A stretch of DNA of 64,000 bases. Source: Oxyruncus cristatus (lineage: Eukaryota > Chordata > Aves > Passeriformes > Cotingidae). The notes under the pieces are model-generated. The model was not told where the DNA came from. It did no database searches and saw nothing but the letters and a program-made list of their open reading frames with translations. The translations under genes and the position numbers were made by a program. Positions 1 to 12,500 of this stretch are shown in pieces (the stretch's first letter is position 1; each line of letters starts with the position of its first letter). The DNA is taken from assembly GCA_013399855.1 (NCBI GenBank), contig VXAY01005799.1, positions 1,661,866 through 1,725,865 of the forward strand, written 5' to 3'.

Positions 1-26
1 GGGCAGCCCCCCCGCTCGCCGGTGCC
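1..26 (+). other. RC3H2: Possible end of RC3H2 noncoding exon 1
   Basis: The window opens in CpG-rich DNA, and a consensus donor (GCC/GTGAGT) lies at 26/27. This is where a noncoding first exon of RC3H2 would be expected, since the first coding exon has an acceptor and needs an upstream donor. The exon start is outside the window. Inference only. Confidence 0.3.
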
Positions 27-1732
27 GTGAGTGTTCCCGCAGCCCCGGTGCCTCCCCGCAGCCTCTCGGGGGCCGCAGTCCCGGCGGCCTGCGCTGAGCT
101 GTCCCTGGCACGGGGAGAGTCGAGCGGTGCCGGCAGTGTTCCCGGGGTGGAATACCCACGGAGCTGTGCTTTGGGGTAATGGTGGAGGGCAGTCGTAGGG
201 GAGGACAGGCCCGAGGGCTGCAGGCACCAAGTCACGTTTGAAGTGTTTTAAAAAAACAGACAGCTGAGCAGGAGAAGCGTGTGCCGGTTGTGGTGATGCT
301 CGAGGTGCCCGATTGAGTGCAGAAGTCAGCACAAAACACGGCAAGGGCAGAGAGTGGTGGGAGAGTGATGAGTGCTCAGTTCAGGGTTCAGAGGGGAATG
401 GCATGGAGCTGGAATGAAAGAAAATAATGACGAAGTTTAGGCAGGCAACCAGGACAATTTCTGATCCAGGCCTGGTTCACTTCCATGCAAACTTAGCCTG
501 TTGTTTGGGTTTAATTGTAATTCCTGTAGCTTTCCCCAAGAAAAGATTTCTTATTAACTCATATTCCTGTCTTGTGTGAGGTTGTGGTCATTTCTCTCAA
601 AAATGACATTCTAGTAGATTGTAGTGTCAGTGCTTGAGATATTCCAAAGTGAACTCCTAGTCTTGGGTATTGATCTCATTTATTTAAGGCTTTGTTGATT
701 TACAGTAGATAAGATACTTAAAATATCCAGAGGGTAAGAGTAGCATTTGTTAGGAGTGTTATATATTTCATTTGGTAATATTTTGTAAATCTTTGATGGG
801 ATAAAAGGAATGGGTCTCCTTGCTGACTGAATAACCCTAAGGAAAGGAAAAAGATTACATCCATGGGCATATTAAGCCATTCTGTACAACCTTTAAAAAG
901 GCTTTCCAGCTCCTATGGAGCCTTGTGCTTTCTTGCCTACATCTCAGAATGGAATAAGCATTTCGTTACAATTACTGGGAAAATGTTAGAATACAGAATT
1001 TCTCTCTTGTAAAATATATAGCTTAAAGATGGTGGTCGTGTTTTTAAAAAACAAAAAACTTGGGGAACTGAACCATGCATGGGAGTCCTTATTCTGTGAA
1101 AATATTACTGGAGAGTCAGGAATTCTGCAGCGTATCTCTTCATGAACTGTGTCAAAATAGCTCTGCTTAGAAATAGATTCCCTTTCTCTGCATTCAGAGG
1201 GAGTTCAGCTGATTTTGGTGGCAAAGAAAATTTTTCGTTTATTTGCCCTTCAGTTTAGTCCTGAAAAGTCAATACTGATACAGGAGCTGAATTGGTGTTG
1301 GGCTTGTGGCAAGGACAGACTCCCCTTTCAGTGACACCTACAACACACAAAGAAGAACACACAGTGGCATTACATAAATATTTAGGAAACTTTTAAAATC
1401 TAATAACAGAATTTCTGCTGGCAGCACTTGAGCAGGGAGGAGCAAGTGTGAACTGCTGAGGATGCACTGACTCTGGGGTTGGTTTGGGGGGAGTTAAATC
1501 TGAACTGAGTGAACTTTGGCAGTCAGTGAGCAGCCACGAGCTTAAATTTGTGTTAGTGAACTGTACCCCTGTTCATAGGAATTACTCTTCAGCCACATGT
1601 TTTAAGGAGACAGAGGGCATCTAAGCTCAGACTTTTTATGCAGATAGCGAGTGAAGCATCCCATAGGCATTTTGGCAAAACGTGGTCTGGATACATGTAT
1701 CTATTCAGATATATATATTTAGGACACAAGGA

Positions 1733-1930
1733 ACAGGAATGAAGCTCTGTCAGGGAAGTTCAGATTGGACATCAGGAAAAGGTTCTTCCCCCAGAGAGTG
1801 GTTGGCAGTGGGCACAGCACCAAGGCTGCCAGAGCTCCAGGAGCATCTGGACGGTGCTCATGGTCGTGTGGTTCAGTGTCAGGTGCTCCTGAGAGAAGCA
1901 GAGTTAGACCTGATGATCCAACTTGAGATA
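1733..1930 (+). repeat. CR1-type LINE 3' fragment
   Basis: The segment resembles the 3' end of avian CR1 elements in plus orientation: a truncated-ORF region with 'ttggacatcaggaaaaggtt', then 'agagtggttgg', 'gctgccagagctccaggagc' and the terminal 'gacctgatgatcc' block. It is a diverged, 5'-truncated copy without the terminal octamer repeats. A short open frame over it is repeat-derived, not a gene. Confidence 0.75.
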
Positions 1931-4900
1931 CTCTATAGTATGTCCCCAAGATTTCTCTTGGTAACTTTCCTGGGATTTGAATTGGGCTGTGGATACTCCC
2001 AGTAGCATTAATGTTCAGTGAAAACATGGTGTTGAAATACTGTATTTAATGGTCATTAAAGAGGTTATATATAGAATTTGCACGTGAGACAAAGAGATTT
2101 ACATGTGACAGATATTATGGAGTGTGGAAATAAGCAAGTCTGCTCTATAAAGAGGATTTATTTTAATTTCAGGCCATCGTAGCTGAATGATGCAAAGCTG
2201 TTACGGGGATGGCCCTTTCTTGAGCCTTTAATGAAACTACTTTTTAGATCTATAGATGATGGCTGTTGAAGATAAATTAATAAAAGATTCTAGCCCTTCC
2301 AGCCAATAATTTCACACTGATAATTTGATTACATGGACATTTAAGTTTTTCATCCAGTCAGAATGCTTTCAGAGATACAAAACTTAGAAAGGAAAGCTTG
2401 AAAAAGCTGCCTCCTTGTAGTGCAAACAGACCATTAATCTGCGTAAATGAAAAATTGTAATGGAGATCACTTTAAAAAAGAAAAGGAAATACTGTGATCT
2501 CTAGCATTAAGAGTAAACCAATATCAAGGACTCTTTAATTTAGTGATTAAAAATCAATTGAATTCTAAGATTTAGGTTTAAATCCACAGTGAGATTGCGA
2601 TTTGAACCTTGGTTGTGAAAATGTCATATAATTTCACAAGTTTTCTGAGATCTTCCTTCAGCTGTAGGGAAGACTTCCCTTTGCTCAGCAGTGACAGAGT
2701 TATTCTATGTCTCATTTGTATCCAAGCTCTGCTTATTCCTGTTCCCTTTGCCCGTGGCCCACAGGGGCCCGGAGCAGAGCAGAGCTAACATGGAGCTGTG
2801 GGGCTGATGCTGTGGGCAAGGGAGTTAAGCCTCCAACCCTTCCTCTGACTGGGGATGGAACTTACCTGCCTCACGTTTTGGCAAATGCCCTGACTGAGCA
2901 GTGAGGGAGAGGAACAGAGTGACAGAACACCCTGATCACCTAAGCTTGGTATCTTCAGGAAATCAGAATTAAATTATGTTTATCATGTCCAAAGGGGGTT
3001 GAGTAAGCCCAGTGACTTAGATTAGTTGTCGAGAATGCCTTGGGACTAGGTAGCTGAAAGTTATTGTAAAATAATCTGACAACTTCCATCATCTGTAAAT
3101 GGTACAGCTGTTTGAAGAAGGTTTTGAGGTTTCACCTATCTTCCCTTCCACCCCACCTTCCAATTTCATCACATATTCTATTCTAAAATGAGAAAATCGT
3201 GGTTACTCTGCTCCATTGCAGCCATTACTGCAATGGGAAAATACTACCGTATTAGAAACACAAAATTACTCGGCTGTACTGGTTTTTACCATTACATAAT
3301 GTCTGAACTTAGGCTTGTCCGTTTCTCAGTTTGTCATCTGAAGCATTACTTCTGATAGTAATGCTGTAAAACTTACTGTAACTTCACTGTGTAATGATCT
3401 TTGAAGTCGCAACTGCCATGTCTTTTCAGGCTGTTTGCCTTGTATGTTTGACCAGTTTCTGTATCAGCCATTTCTTTGGGATTTTTTTTTTGCAGGGTGC
3501 TTCTACTTTGACAGGGAGGGGAAGCCCTGTGTATGTGTAGAGAGCATGTCTGCCAGAGTGAACAGACCAAGGTTAATTGTTCTAACAGAGTGTACTGCCT
3601 GTTAAAAACAAAATCCATGGGGTTTCTAGTTTACCTTCTTTTTGCTCTCCTTGTGTTTGCTCAGTCTAGAGCGCTGAAGCAATTTGTTCTTCAAGAGGAC
3701 ATCCCTGAAATACATTGTTTCTGACAAGGAGCAAGAATCTATTAAACATTTGGCTTATGCTTTTTGCAGAAGTTGACACAGTAATTAGGAGATGTGAGAT
3801 TGTTTTCCTAACACACTGGGGTGTTAGAATGGCAGGAGAGCTGGCAGCTCAGCAGAGTATGGAGATTCCTCCCTCTATGGCTGCTTGAAGTTTGGGGAGT
3901 CAAGAGCTTTTCCCAGCTGTTTGCTGATTTAATTAGATTTTTTTCCTGTCAAGAAATCTGAAGGTCAACATATGCTTAGTAGAATCTGTCATTTGGGATG
4001 ATTAAACACCCAGAGATAGGTCTTTAAAACCCGGTGGTGCACACTTGGAGGATCTGTTGTTTTCATTTCTACACTGGTCAGGAAAACAGCTGTATTTTAA
4101 ATGCTTGTAAACAGAGAGGTGGTGCTTTCTTGCAAGTCTCTGAAGTACCTGTGGAAACAGAGCATGGATACTGTGGGAGAGCACAGATCCCTGCGTTTGA
4201 GATAATTAATGAGCAGTGTGGACATAGAGCCTGTTTATTAGCAGCTCGTTAGTGACATACCAGCAGTTGAGCTCTCCCTGTGCCAGCCTCTTCCTAAACT
4301 TTTCCCCGTGTGAGTCATGACAGTCACACACTTCCCAGAGTGCTCTGGTTTATGTTGTTACCTGTGTCCTGCAGTCAGATGGGCGAAGAAACAGCAATAT
4401 CAGTCCTAGGTCAGCAGTGGTGTTGGTATCTTAATGTTTCTGGTACCACTGCAAAGAGCTTTGAGGGAAGTGTTTTCTGCGAGGCTTTGCAGTTCAGTGC
4501 ATTTCTAGTCTTGCTGTTTTGGTCGGGAAGCAGGTGTGCTAAGGGAAATGGTGGGATTCCTTATAGAGGAATCAAAAATCTTGCTAGTCATGTTGGCTCA
4601 CTCTTTGGTTTTGCTTTGACTTGTTTTGCTTTCGAATTTCCTTGGTTAAAAGGCATATGCAGCAGTAGCATGTTAAAGACGACTGCGTTTGTTCATTCCT
4701 GCAAGAGCATTGGTTGTGCTTTCCTAGGAGCTGGATGAAAATCTGATTTGTCCAATACATGTGAATATTCTGGCTTGTGTTGAAAGTTTAACCTCAGCAG
4801 TTTGGCTTTGAAGGGACAGGTTCAACTTTCAGTTTGGTGTGTCTTACACTTACTATGGGAATTCATCTGAGGGGAAAATCGCTGCATAATATTGAAAAGC

Positions 4901-5930
4901 TCGCCGAGATAAGGACATCTTGTACAAGGATCCTGTTACTTAAAGGGCACTGAATGTTCATAGTACTAAATAGGATTTCTAAACAGATGGTCATAATTAA
5001 CATAAAATACATCTACAGATAAGAGTCTATTTAGTGTTCTAGTAATTATTTCAATGGTCTGATACTTTAGTATTAATTAAACCATAGCACAGCCAACAAT
5101 GGAATTGCAATAAGGAGTTCCCGGATTCAAACACGGAGGGGAGATCTTGGCTCACTCGGAACAATTACCTTTTTTCTGTCATCAGAGGAAAAAAATATGA
5201 TACTAAACACATAATTAAAACATGTCTCTATTTGCATTTGTAACAAGCTGCTGGGACAAGCTTGTTCCTAGCCTTGAAGTGACCTAACTGGTCTGTAGGT
5301 TGCCCAGAGGGTCACCATGATGGCACATCGCGGCCCAGGGTGGGGCTGTGCCACACCGAGTTGGAGCTCTGCATTTCGATGAACTCCTTAGGCCTGGCAC
5401 CTTTTCCAAGAACATGAGTTATATAAGATGGCATGTCTCAGAACATCTCTGTAAATCCATATCTTCTTTGAAATACATAAAGAATTTGTTTGGCACAATT
5501 GCACAGAGAGATTTATCAAGGGACTTAATAGCAAGCCAACTGAAGGTACTGCTTGCCTTATCCTAAGTTTTGTCCTAAGTACCTGGGTTTTCCACTCATC
5601 AAAGGTTTTCTCACTGCCACCTCATGCCCATGAAGGTGTGTGTAAGGTAGGGATGTAAAAAGCAAAACTGACTAGAGCAGTCTCTGCCCTTGAGTATTCC
5701 AGTGAGAGAAGAGGGGAAAGTAACACAGGAGAATCATAAAACTAAACATTAATCTCTCATTCTTTTAGTGTTTCCTTATGATTCTTAATTTATTTGTCTG
5801 TTGCAGAAAGAGAAGATGTGTTTTTAAAAAAGCAAAGCTGGTTTTAGTTTGATGTCTGATTAAATCTGGATAAGGTCTGCAGAAGGAAGATGTTGTTCTA
5901 CTTCAAACAAAAATAAGATTTTAATTCCAA

Positions 5931-5992
5931 CCAAAAAAAACCCCAAAACAAACAAACAAAACAAACAAACAAAAAAAAACCAAACCAAAAAA
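5931..5992. repeat. CAAA/CAAAC-rich simple repeat
   Basis: About 60 bases contain only A and C except at the very end, with repeated aaac units. It lies 250 bases upstream of the RC3H2 acceptor. It could be the worn A-rich tail of a retroelement, but no element body is recognisable. Confidence 0.8.
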
Positions 5993-6237
5993 TAACCTGA
6001 ACTTTAATGCCATTTATTGTGAGTAGGTTCAATTTGTGATAGTCTGCATTAATTTAGTTCATGAGCCTTTTTTGGTACAATTGTTATACTAACACAGAGT
6101 TGAGGTTGTTGAGTACTTCATCATAAGGATTTGGTTTTATTTTGTGTAACATTGAAATTGTGGGCTATTTATTTTAATTAAAAATCATCCTAAATTGCCA
6201 GAAAGCATGTTTTAAATACTCTGTTATTCACTTACAG

Positions 6238-6534
6238 CTGCCAAAACATAGTACAGTGAAATAATGGTCTGCTAGCCTGCTAAACAAGTGTCCAGCTTCC
6301 ACAATGCCCGTGCAGGCAGCTCAGTGGACAGAATTTCTGTCCTGCCCAATCTGCTACAACGAGTTTGATGAGAATGTGCACAAACCCATCAGCTTAGGCT
6401 GCTCTCACACCGTGTGTAAGACCTGCCTGAACAAGCTCCATCGCAAGGCATGTCCTTTCGACCAGACCGCCATCAACACCGACATCGACGTGCTTCCTGT
6501 CAACTTTGCACTCCTCCAGCTGGTTGGAGCCCAG
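6238..6534 (+). CDS. RC3H2: RC3H2 first coding exon with the RING finger
   Basis: The acceptor is cttacag at 6231-6237 and the donor CAG/GTAGGG follows 6534. The 5'UTR part is 6238-6303 and coding starts at 6304. Cys14, Cys17, Cys33, His35, Cys38, Cys41 and Cys50 give the RING zinc ligands, with Asp53 after Cys50 as the probable eighth ligand position. Reading on into the intron gives a 108-codon frame that ends at 6630; I take that as intron sequence, because the next exon joins in phase and continues the family sequence. Confidence 0.95.
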
Positions 6535-9500
6535 GTAGGGGTTAAGCAGCTCTTCGTGTTGCCACTTTGTGTCGTTACCGTTCATGTGCCACTTGCAATA
6601 CCCGCTGTCATCTGTTCCCCCTCGTTTTAGTCCAAAAATTGGTAAGATTTAACTTGGCAATATTTAGAAGGCCACACCGTTTTCAGGACAGTCTTCTCAT
6701 AAAACAAAAACAGGTTCTAGTTGTAACCTGAATTCTGATTTAAAAGGGCTCTTGAACTGTGGCTGGAGAAAAATCCCCGCTGGGAAACAGACAATTTTGT
6801 GTCCCAGTTGTCATTGGAAGAGTGAACCTGCAGATTGCACTTGGTCATCATAGACCTGCAAGAAATCTCCTTTCTACATGTCACATATTGGAAAGTGGCT
6901 GTTTAACCAGGTTCCAGCAGTGTGTGTGTGTGTAATTTTTTAAAAAATATGCCTGATGATGGCTTTTCAGTTGCGTTTGCAGACACTGGCTAATCAGGCC
7001 AGGAATGTTCCCTGTGCTGTCTCGTAGCAGTGGCAAAACAGTGATTATATAATCAGTACTGCGCTTTATGGAGACTAAATAAGTCTGTTCCCCTTGTGCT
7101 GATTCATGTGCTTTTTCATGTTGCTCTCACTCCAGCACCTCGGTGATGCAATAAGAAGATGCTTTTTACTTTGCTTTTTAATGTCCTATCACATGCCTTG
7201 ACATAGCGATTGGTGCTAACGCTGTGTCAAAGTGGGTTTGTTTCTCAAGTTCACGTGTTCCTTTCATTTTTTTTGTGTCAGATCACTGCCTTGATCTTAC
7301 AATATTTATTTTCTTGATCTCCTAACTTCTTGCAATGCCTTCCAAACAATTAGTGTATTATGACTAATACTCCCTCTGTTTTCCTTATGTGACCTTGTTA
7401 CTCTAGTTTGAGTTTTTTCCACCAAGTTAGGTTTCCTGGTTCTTCTCTCAGAAGATTTCAGCATGCCCAAATGATGCTTAAATGATTTTTAAACTTTGCT
7501 TTATTATTTTCTTGCCAGTTGATTTTTGTCTTGTGACTTCCCTTGTGTGTCTGTAGTAAATCATGCTCATGTGGTACAGTGATCGTCCTCTCAGACCGTG
7601 TGTTGTTCATCTCTTGAGTTCCTTTTCATTAGACCTTATTGTTTTCTCTCCTATTTCTGTTTTTACCGTGGTGAGTAGTAACAAAACACGTCTTTCATCA
7701 CCGCGATCCTCGTGGTGAGTGTTTCTGGTTGCTCCTCCTGCCACGGTCCGTGCCTGGGCTGGGAGCTGTGTCCCTGCTCTGGGCAGTGCTCACCTGCAGT
7801 GTTACGTAATTAACAGGGATGTGGTACTGTCGGAGGCACATCACAGGGCTCACCCAGCTGGATGTAATTCTTCTCCCCTCTCCTCCCCTTGCGTATTTTT
7901 TAGGTACCTGATCATCACACAGTAAAGTTGAGTAATGTAGGAGAGAACAAACATTATGAAGTAGCAAAGAAGTGTGTTGAGGATTTGGCACTCTACTTAA
8001 AGCCATTAAGTGGAGGAAAAGGTGAGTCTCTCCTAACAGTGGAATTTTGATGTAGCTTATTTTTAACAGCATTGTGTTTTCAGCACTGATTGTAAATGTC
8101 AGTGAGATAATCCTCTTATTTTTGTAATAAAATTTCCCTTCTGACTTTGAAAGCTTATTCAACTTGTGACACTTGTTTGTGGTTTTTTTTATTTTGAGTT
8201 TACAAAATATTCTATTTTATTTAATAATATTGCCTTGGGGCTAACTTTGTACTAAAGCTGAACTTTCCCCAAAGGATGACTTTGATGTCAGTTTAAGATT
8301 TTAATTAAAATTCTTTTTGATAGTGAATTACACAGAGTTGCCCAAGAGAAGGGAAGGTGCCTGTGTCTAGTATCCAAGTCCTAGAGAAAGACATCCACCG
8401 TCAGACGTTTTTGTTTGTGTCATTGAGATGAGTTTGATCAGAAGCAACAGTTGGGCTTTTCTCCCTTTTTCTGAAGGTGTTGCAAGCTTGAACCAGAGTG
8501 CACTGAGCCGTCCAATGCAGAGGAAACTTGTGACACTGGTGAACTGTCAGCTGGTAGAGGAGGAGGGGCGGGTCAGAGCCATGAGGGCAGCTCGGTCCCT
8601 GGGGGAGAGAACTGTCACAGAACTCATCCTGCAGCACCAAAATCCTCAGCAGCTTTCTGCCAATCTCTGGGCTGCTGTCAGGGCACGAGGGTGCCAGTTT
8701 CTAGGACCAGGTAAGGTACCTGTAGATCTGCAGCTTGTTGTGTTTAGCTGTACCTTTCCTTAACAAAAACTTTTTTTTGGAAATTTCTTCAGTTGAAGAT
8801 GTAATTACCTCTGTTTTCAATTTTCTGGCAGGAGGAAAGGAGGAGGGGGAAAAAGCAGCAAATATTAGTACAATCTGTTGGTGGTTCCCCCTGCCCCCCA
8901 TTAAATGTTCTTTGAAATAGTGTGGAAGTATTTCAAAAATCCTGGCACAGAGGAGTCAGTCAGCACACTTTGTGCACAGTTTGCAATGCAGTGTAACTGT
9001 AACAGGCTGGTTGTGCTGCTGCCTGTGACTGGAATTGAATAGCTGTCAATACAATCTTAGCTGCAGCATACTGTTAAAATTTCTAATTATCACGTTTATA
9101 TCTCTGATAGAAACTGCAGATTCATAGTTAAGAACACTACTGAAGCAAGCATAGAAACAAGAAGGAAATTCTCTTTAAACTGAAGGTTGTCCTCTCGTGA
9201 TTCCAGTAACTGATGATAGCATTCCAGTAATGGAATATTTATTTTTTACAGTTTCATGGTGTAGCATTGATGAGATGTCCAAAGTGGCAAAGGCTGCAAG
9301 ACTGCACAGTGGAGAAGAGTATAAAAGCTGCATTACCGATGTGTTCCTTACTGAAAATTAGTCTTAGCTCTAAGTTGCTGTGCTTAGAGTGCTTCTCAAT
9401 ATTTCTTTTAAACTAGCAACTTCCTTTAAAAGTTTACAAAGCTTTTTTCTTATGTGAAATAGAAAGTAATAGGGGATTACATTCAAGATGACTCAGATGC

Positions 9501-12500
9501 TCCTGCTGATCTGTTCGTATATGATAGTGTTGCTGCTTTCTGGAATATATTTAACTTTCTCTCCTTTTTGTGTGTTCAAGCTATGCAAGAGGAGGCACTG
9601 AAACTTGTCTTACTGGCACTGGAAGATGGCTCTGCGCTCTCAAGAAAAGTTCTGGTGCTTTTTGTTGTGCAAAGGCTGGAACCAAGATTTCCTCAGGCCT
9701 CCAAAACGAGCATTGGTCATGTTGTGCAGCTACTGTATAGAGCATCGTGCTTTAAGGTAAAACACCAGGATTTGGAGTTTGTTACTGTGAACTAGTGCAG
9801 CTCCAGAGAACCCAGCTTAGGATTAGTGTCTGTCACCTGTGAAATGTTCTGTAGATCCACTTTCCGCACATTTAAATAGTGTAGAGTGAAAAGTCAGTTG
9901 TTAAAGGAGGAATCTTTAACTGTTACTATCCATTAGGTCACTAAAAGGGATGAAGATTCTTCTCTGATGCAACTGAAAGAGGAGTTCCGGAGTTACGAGG
10001 CGTTGAGGAGGGAACACGATGCCCAGATCGTTCACATTGCCATGGAAGCAGGACTTCGAATATCACCAGAACAATGGTCTTCCCTTCTGTATGGAGACTT
10101 GGCACATAAATCACACATGCAATCCATTATTGACAAGGTTTGTCAAAGGGATGATTTTAGTGTCTTTGTAGGAGTAGATATGACTATTAAGTGTTATAAT
10201 ATTAATCAACTCCTTGAATTAGCTTTTTGTCCTTAGTCATATCAGATATTAATTAAAAGTGGATTGGAGTTGTTTTCCCTACTGTAGCATATTCTTCCTA
10301 TGAAGTCCTTAGTTCCCTTTTTGGTGTCTTATGATGAAGCTGCATAGGGCAGATTCTGAGTTGAGAAATAACATTTCTCTCCACTGATCCTCTCTATATG
10401 CCATCTGAAGACACTATATAGTGCAGCTGGGAACCAGAGTCGTGGATATCTTTTTAAGATTAGTAGTCCACAGCTGTAAGATGCAGCACACTAATGCTCC
10501 CTTTATTTTCAGCTCCAATCTCCAGAATCTTTTGCAAAGAGTGTACAAGAATTGACAATTGTCTTGCAGCGCACGGGGGATCCTGCAAACTTAAACAGGC
10601 TGAGGCCTCATTTAGAGCTCCTGGCAAACATAGATCCAAATCCAGGTATGCAAATTAAGCGTTTTAAACTCTTCTTGTGGTATTTTTCATTATCTAGCAA
10701 AATAAAGTATTAAGACCGTAACCTCCATTCCTGGTTTCAAAATTCCCATTAATTACCGTAACAAACTCTTCTTCAGGGCTCTCTGAGTTCTGTCCTGGTG
10801 TTGTGAAGCACTAGAAGAGTTGCCTGATACTAGTGGAATTACTGGCAGAGTGACAACCCTGCTTTTAATAATTTCAGATGCAGCCTCTCCAACATGGGAG
10901 CAGCTGGAAAATGCGATGGTCGCTGTAAAGACTGTGGTCCATGGGCTGGTGGATTTCATTCAGAATTACAGCAGAAAAGGCCATGAAACTCCACAGGTAA
11001 CCATATTTGATCATTGCCTTGTAAGTCTTAAAGTACATTTACTGAAAGATGCAACTTTGAAAAAATTACGGTTGATTTGAAATATTTATGACCTTTTCTG
11101 TGGCATAATTGATGATACTGTTATTTACTGCACTGGGATTTTGAGAACCTAACATTTGTGAATATGGAATGCAGCAGAGCTGGCTGTAGTGAGATATATT
11201 TTCTGTATTTAAAGCCTGTTTTTATGTGAGTGTCTGATAGATTGTAAGAGGAATGTCTTACAGTTTGTTTTTTTCCTTGAAAGCCACAACCAAATAGCAA
11301 ATACAAAACAAGTATGTGCCGAGACCTTCGACAGCAAGGGGGGTGTCCAAGAGGAACAAACTGTACATTTGCTCATTCTCAGGAAGAGCTTGAAAAGTGA
11401 GTGTGGGAAGCTTTTCCCTTTTTTTTTTTTTTTTTTTCAATTTGAATCCATAGAATTTGAAAACAGTCTCTTCTATGCATTCATTCATTTGGAAGGATTT
11501 CTGAATCCCTAACGTGACAATTCTTTGTATGAAGTTGAGAATAGAAACTAATTCCAGGTTTATTTTTTATTTTACCCCATATGAAGTAAAATTTCCTTTC
11601 CTGAAACTGAGTCTAGGCTGAGTGTCTCTCATGGATTGGTTATATCACCTGCAAGAGAGAGTGTTAATTACATTTTAATTAATTAAGGCGTGGACTGAGT
11701 TATTGAGCAGTGTGCAACATCTGCCTTCTTAGAACTGTCTTCACCCAAATGCATTTTCAAAGAACTGCAGACTGGATCTTCTGAGGGGAGAGACGATTTT
11801 TGGGTTACAGTTGTTGAAAATAAGTCTGTAATTTTTTTTGTATCATTTTCTTCTCGATCCCTTCCTTTTGCTTGTGTTACAAATATGTTACAGTTCGCAG
11901 TGAGCATTTTAAATCACCTCTTTTGCACACGTGTTTATTTGCAGATACCGCTTGAGGAACAAAAAAATCAGTGCAACAGTGAGAACATTTCCCCTTCTCA
12001 ACAAAGTTGGCGTAAATAGCACCGTCTCAACCACAACGGGGAACGTCATTTCTGTCATAGGAAGCCCAGAAGCAACAGGGAAGATGGTACCAAGTACTAA
12101 TGGAATAGCTAATCTGGAAAGTGGGGTTCCCCAGCTGATCCCTCGCTGTGCAGACACCTCCCTGAGAGCTCTGGAGAACACCAAGAAGGGAGGGAAGACT
12201 GGAGCCAATGGCCAAAATGCTTCTGGGTCCCCTACAGAATCACTCCCTGAAAAGTAGGTGACTTTTTTTTCATCAAGGTAATGAAACACAACACTTTGCT
12301 TTTAGATTATGTTGGAGTTTGTGGATGGCAAAGAGCAGGTTCTGAACTCTGGTCCTGGCTTGCAGTCCTTGCTGGTGATCCCTGGCTGCAGAGTTGTGTA
12401 AGACCTTGCACTGCAGTGCAGATATTCTGTGGGTTCAGGTGGTCCCAGCCAGCATCAGTTGTTTCAGCTATTGAATACTCCTGTGCAGTATGGACAGAAT

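Larger units (their letters stand above)
27..6237 (+). other. RC3H2: RC3H2 intron 1 (probable)
   Basis: This is about 6.2 kb between the CpG-rich window start and the RING exon. It is mostly AT-rich single-copy DNA without a convincing gene. It holds one CR1 fragment (1733-1930) and a CAAA-rich simple repeat (5931-5992). Short open frames here lack any recognisable protein. Confidence 0.55.

Noticed and set aside
1733..1930. Small gene near the start of the window
   Set aside because: The open frame here coincides with a CR1 LINE fragment.
6304..6630. Short RING-only protein by intron retention in RC3H2
   Set aside because: The frame runs on only 32 codons into the intron and no poly(A) signal follows closely. 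The spliced exon fits perfectly.
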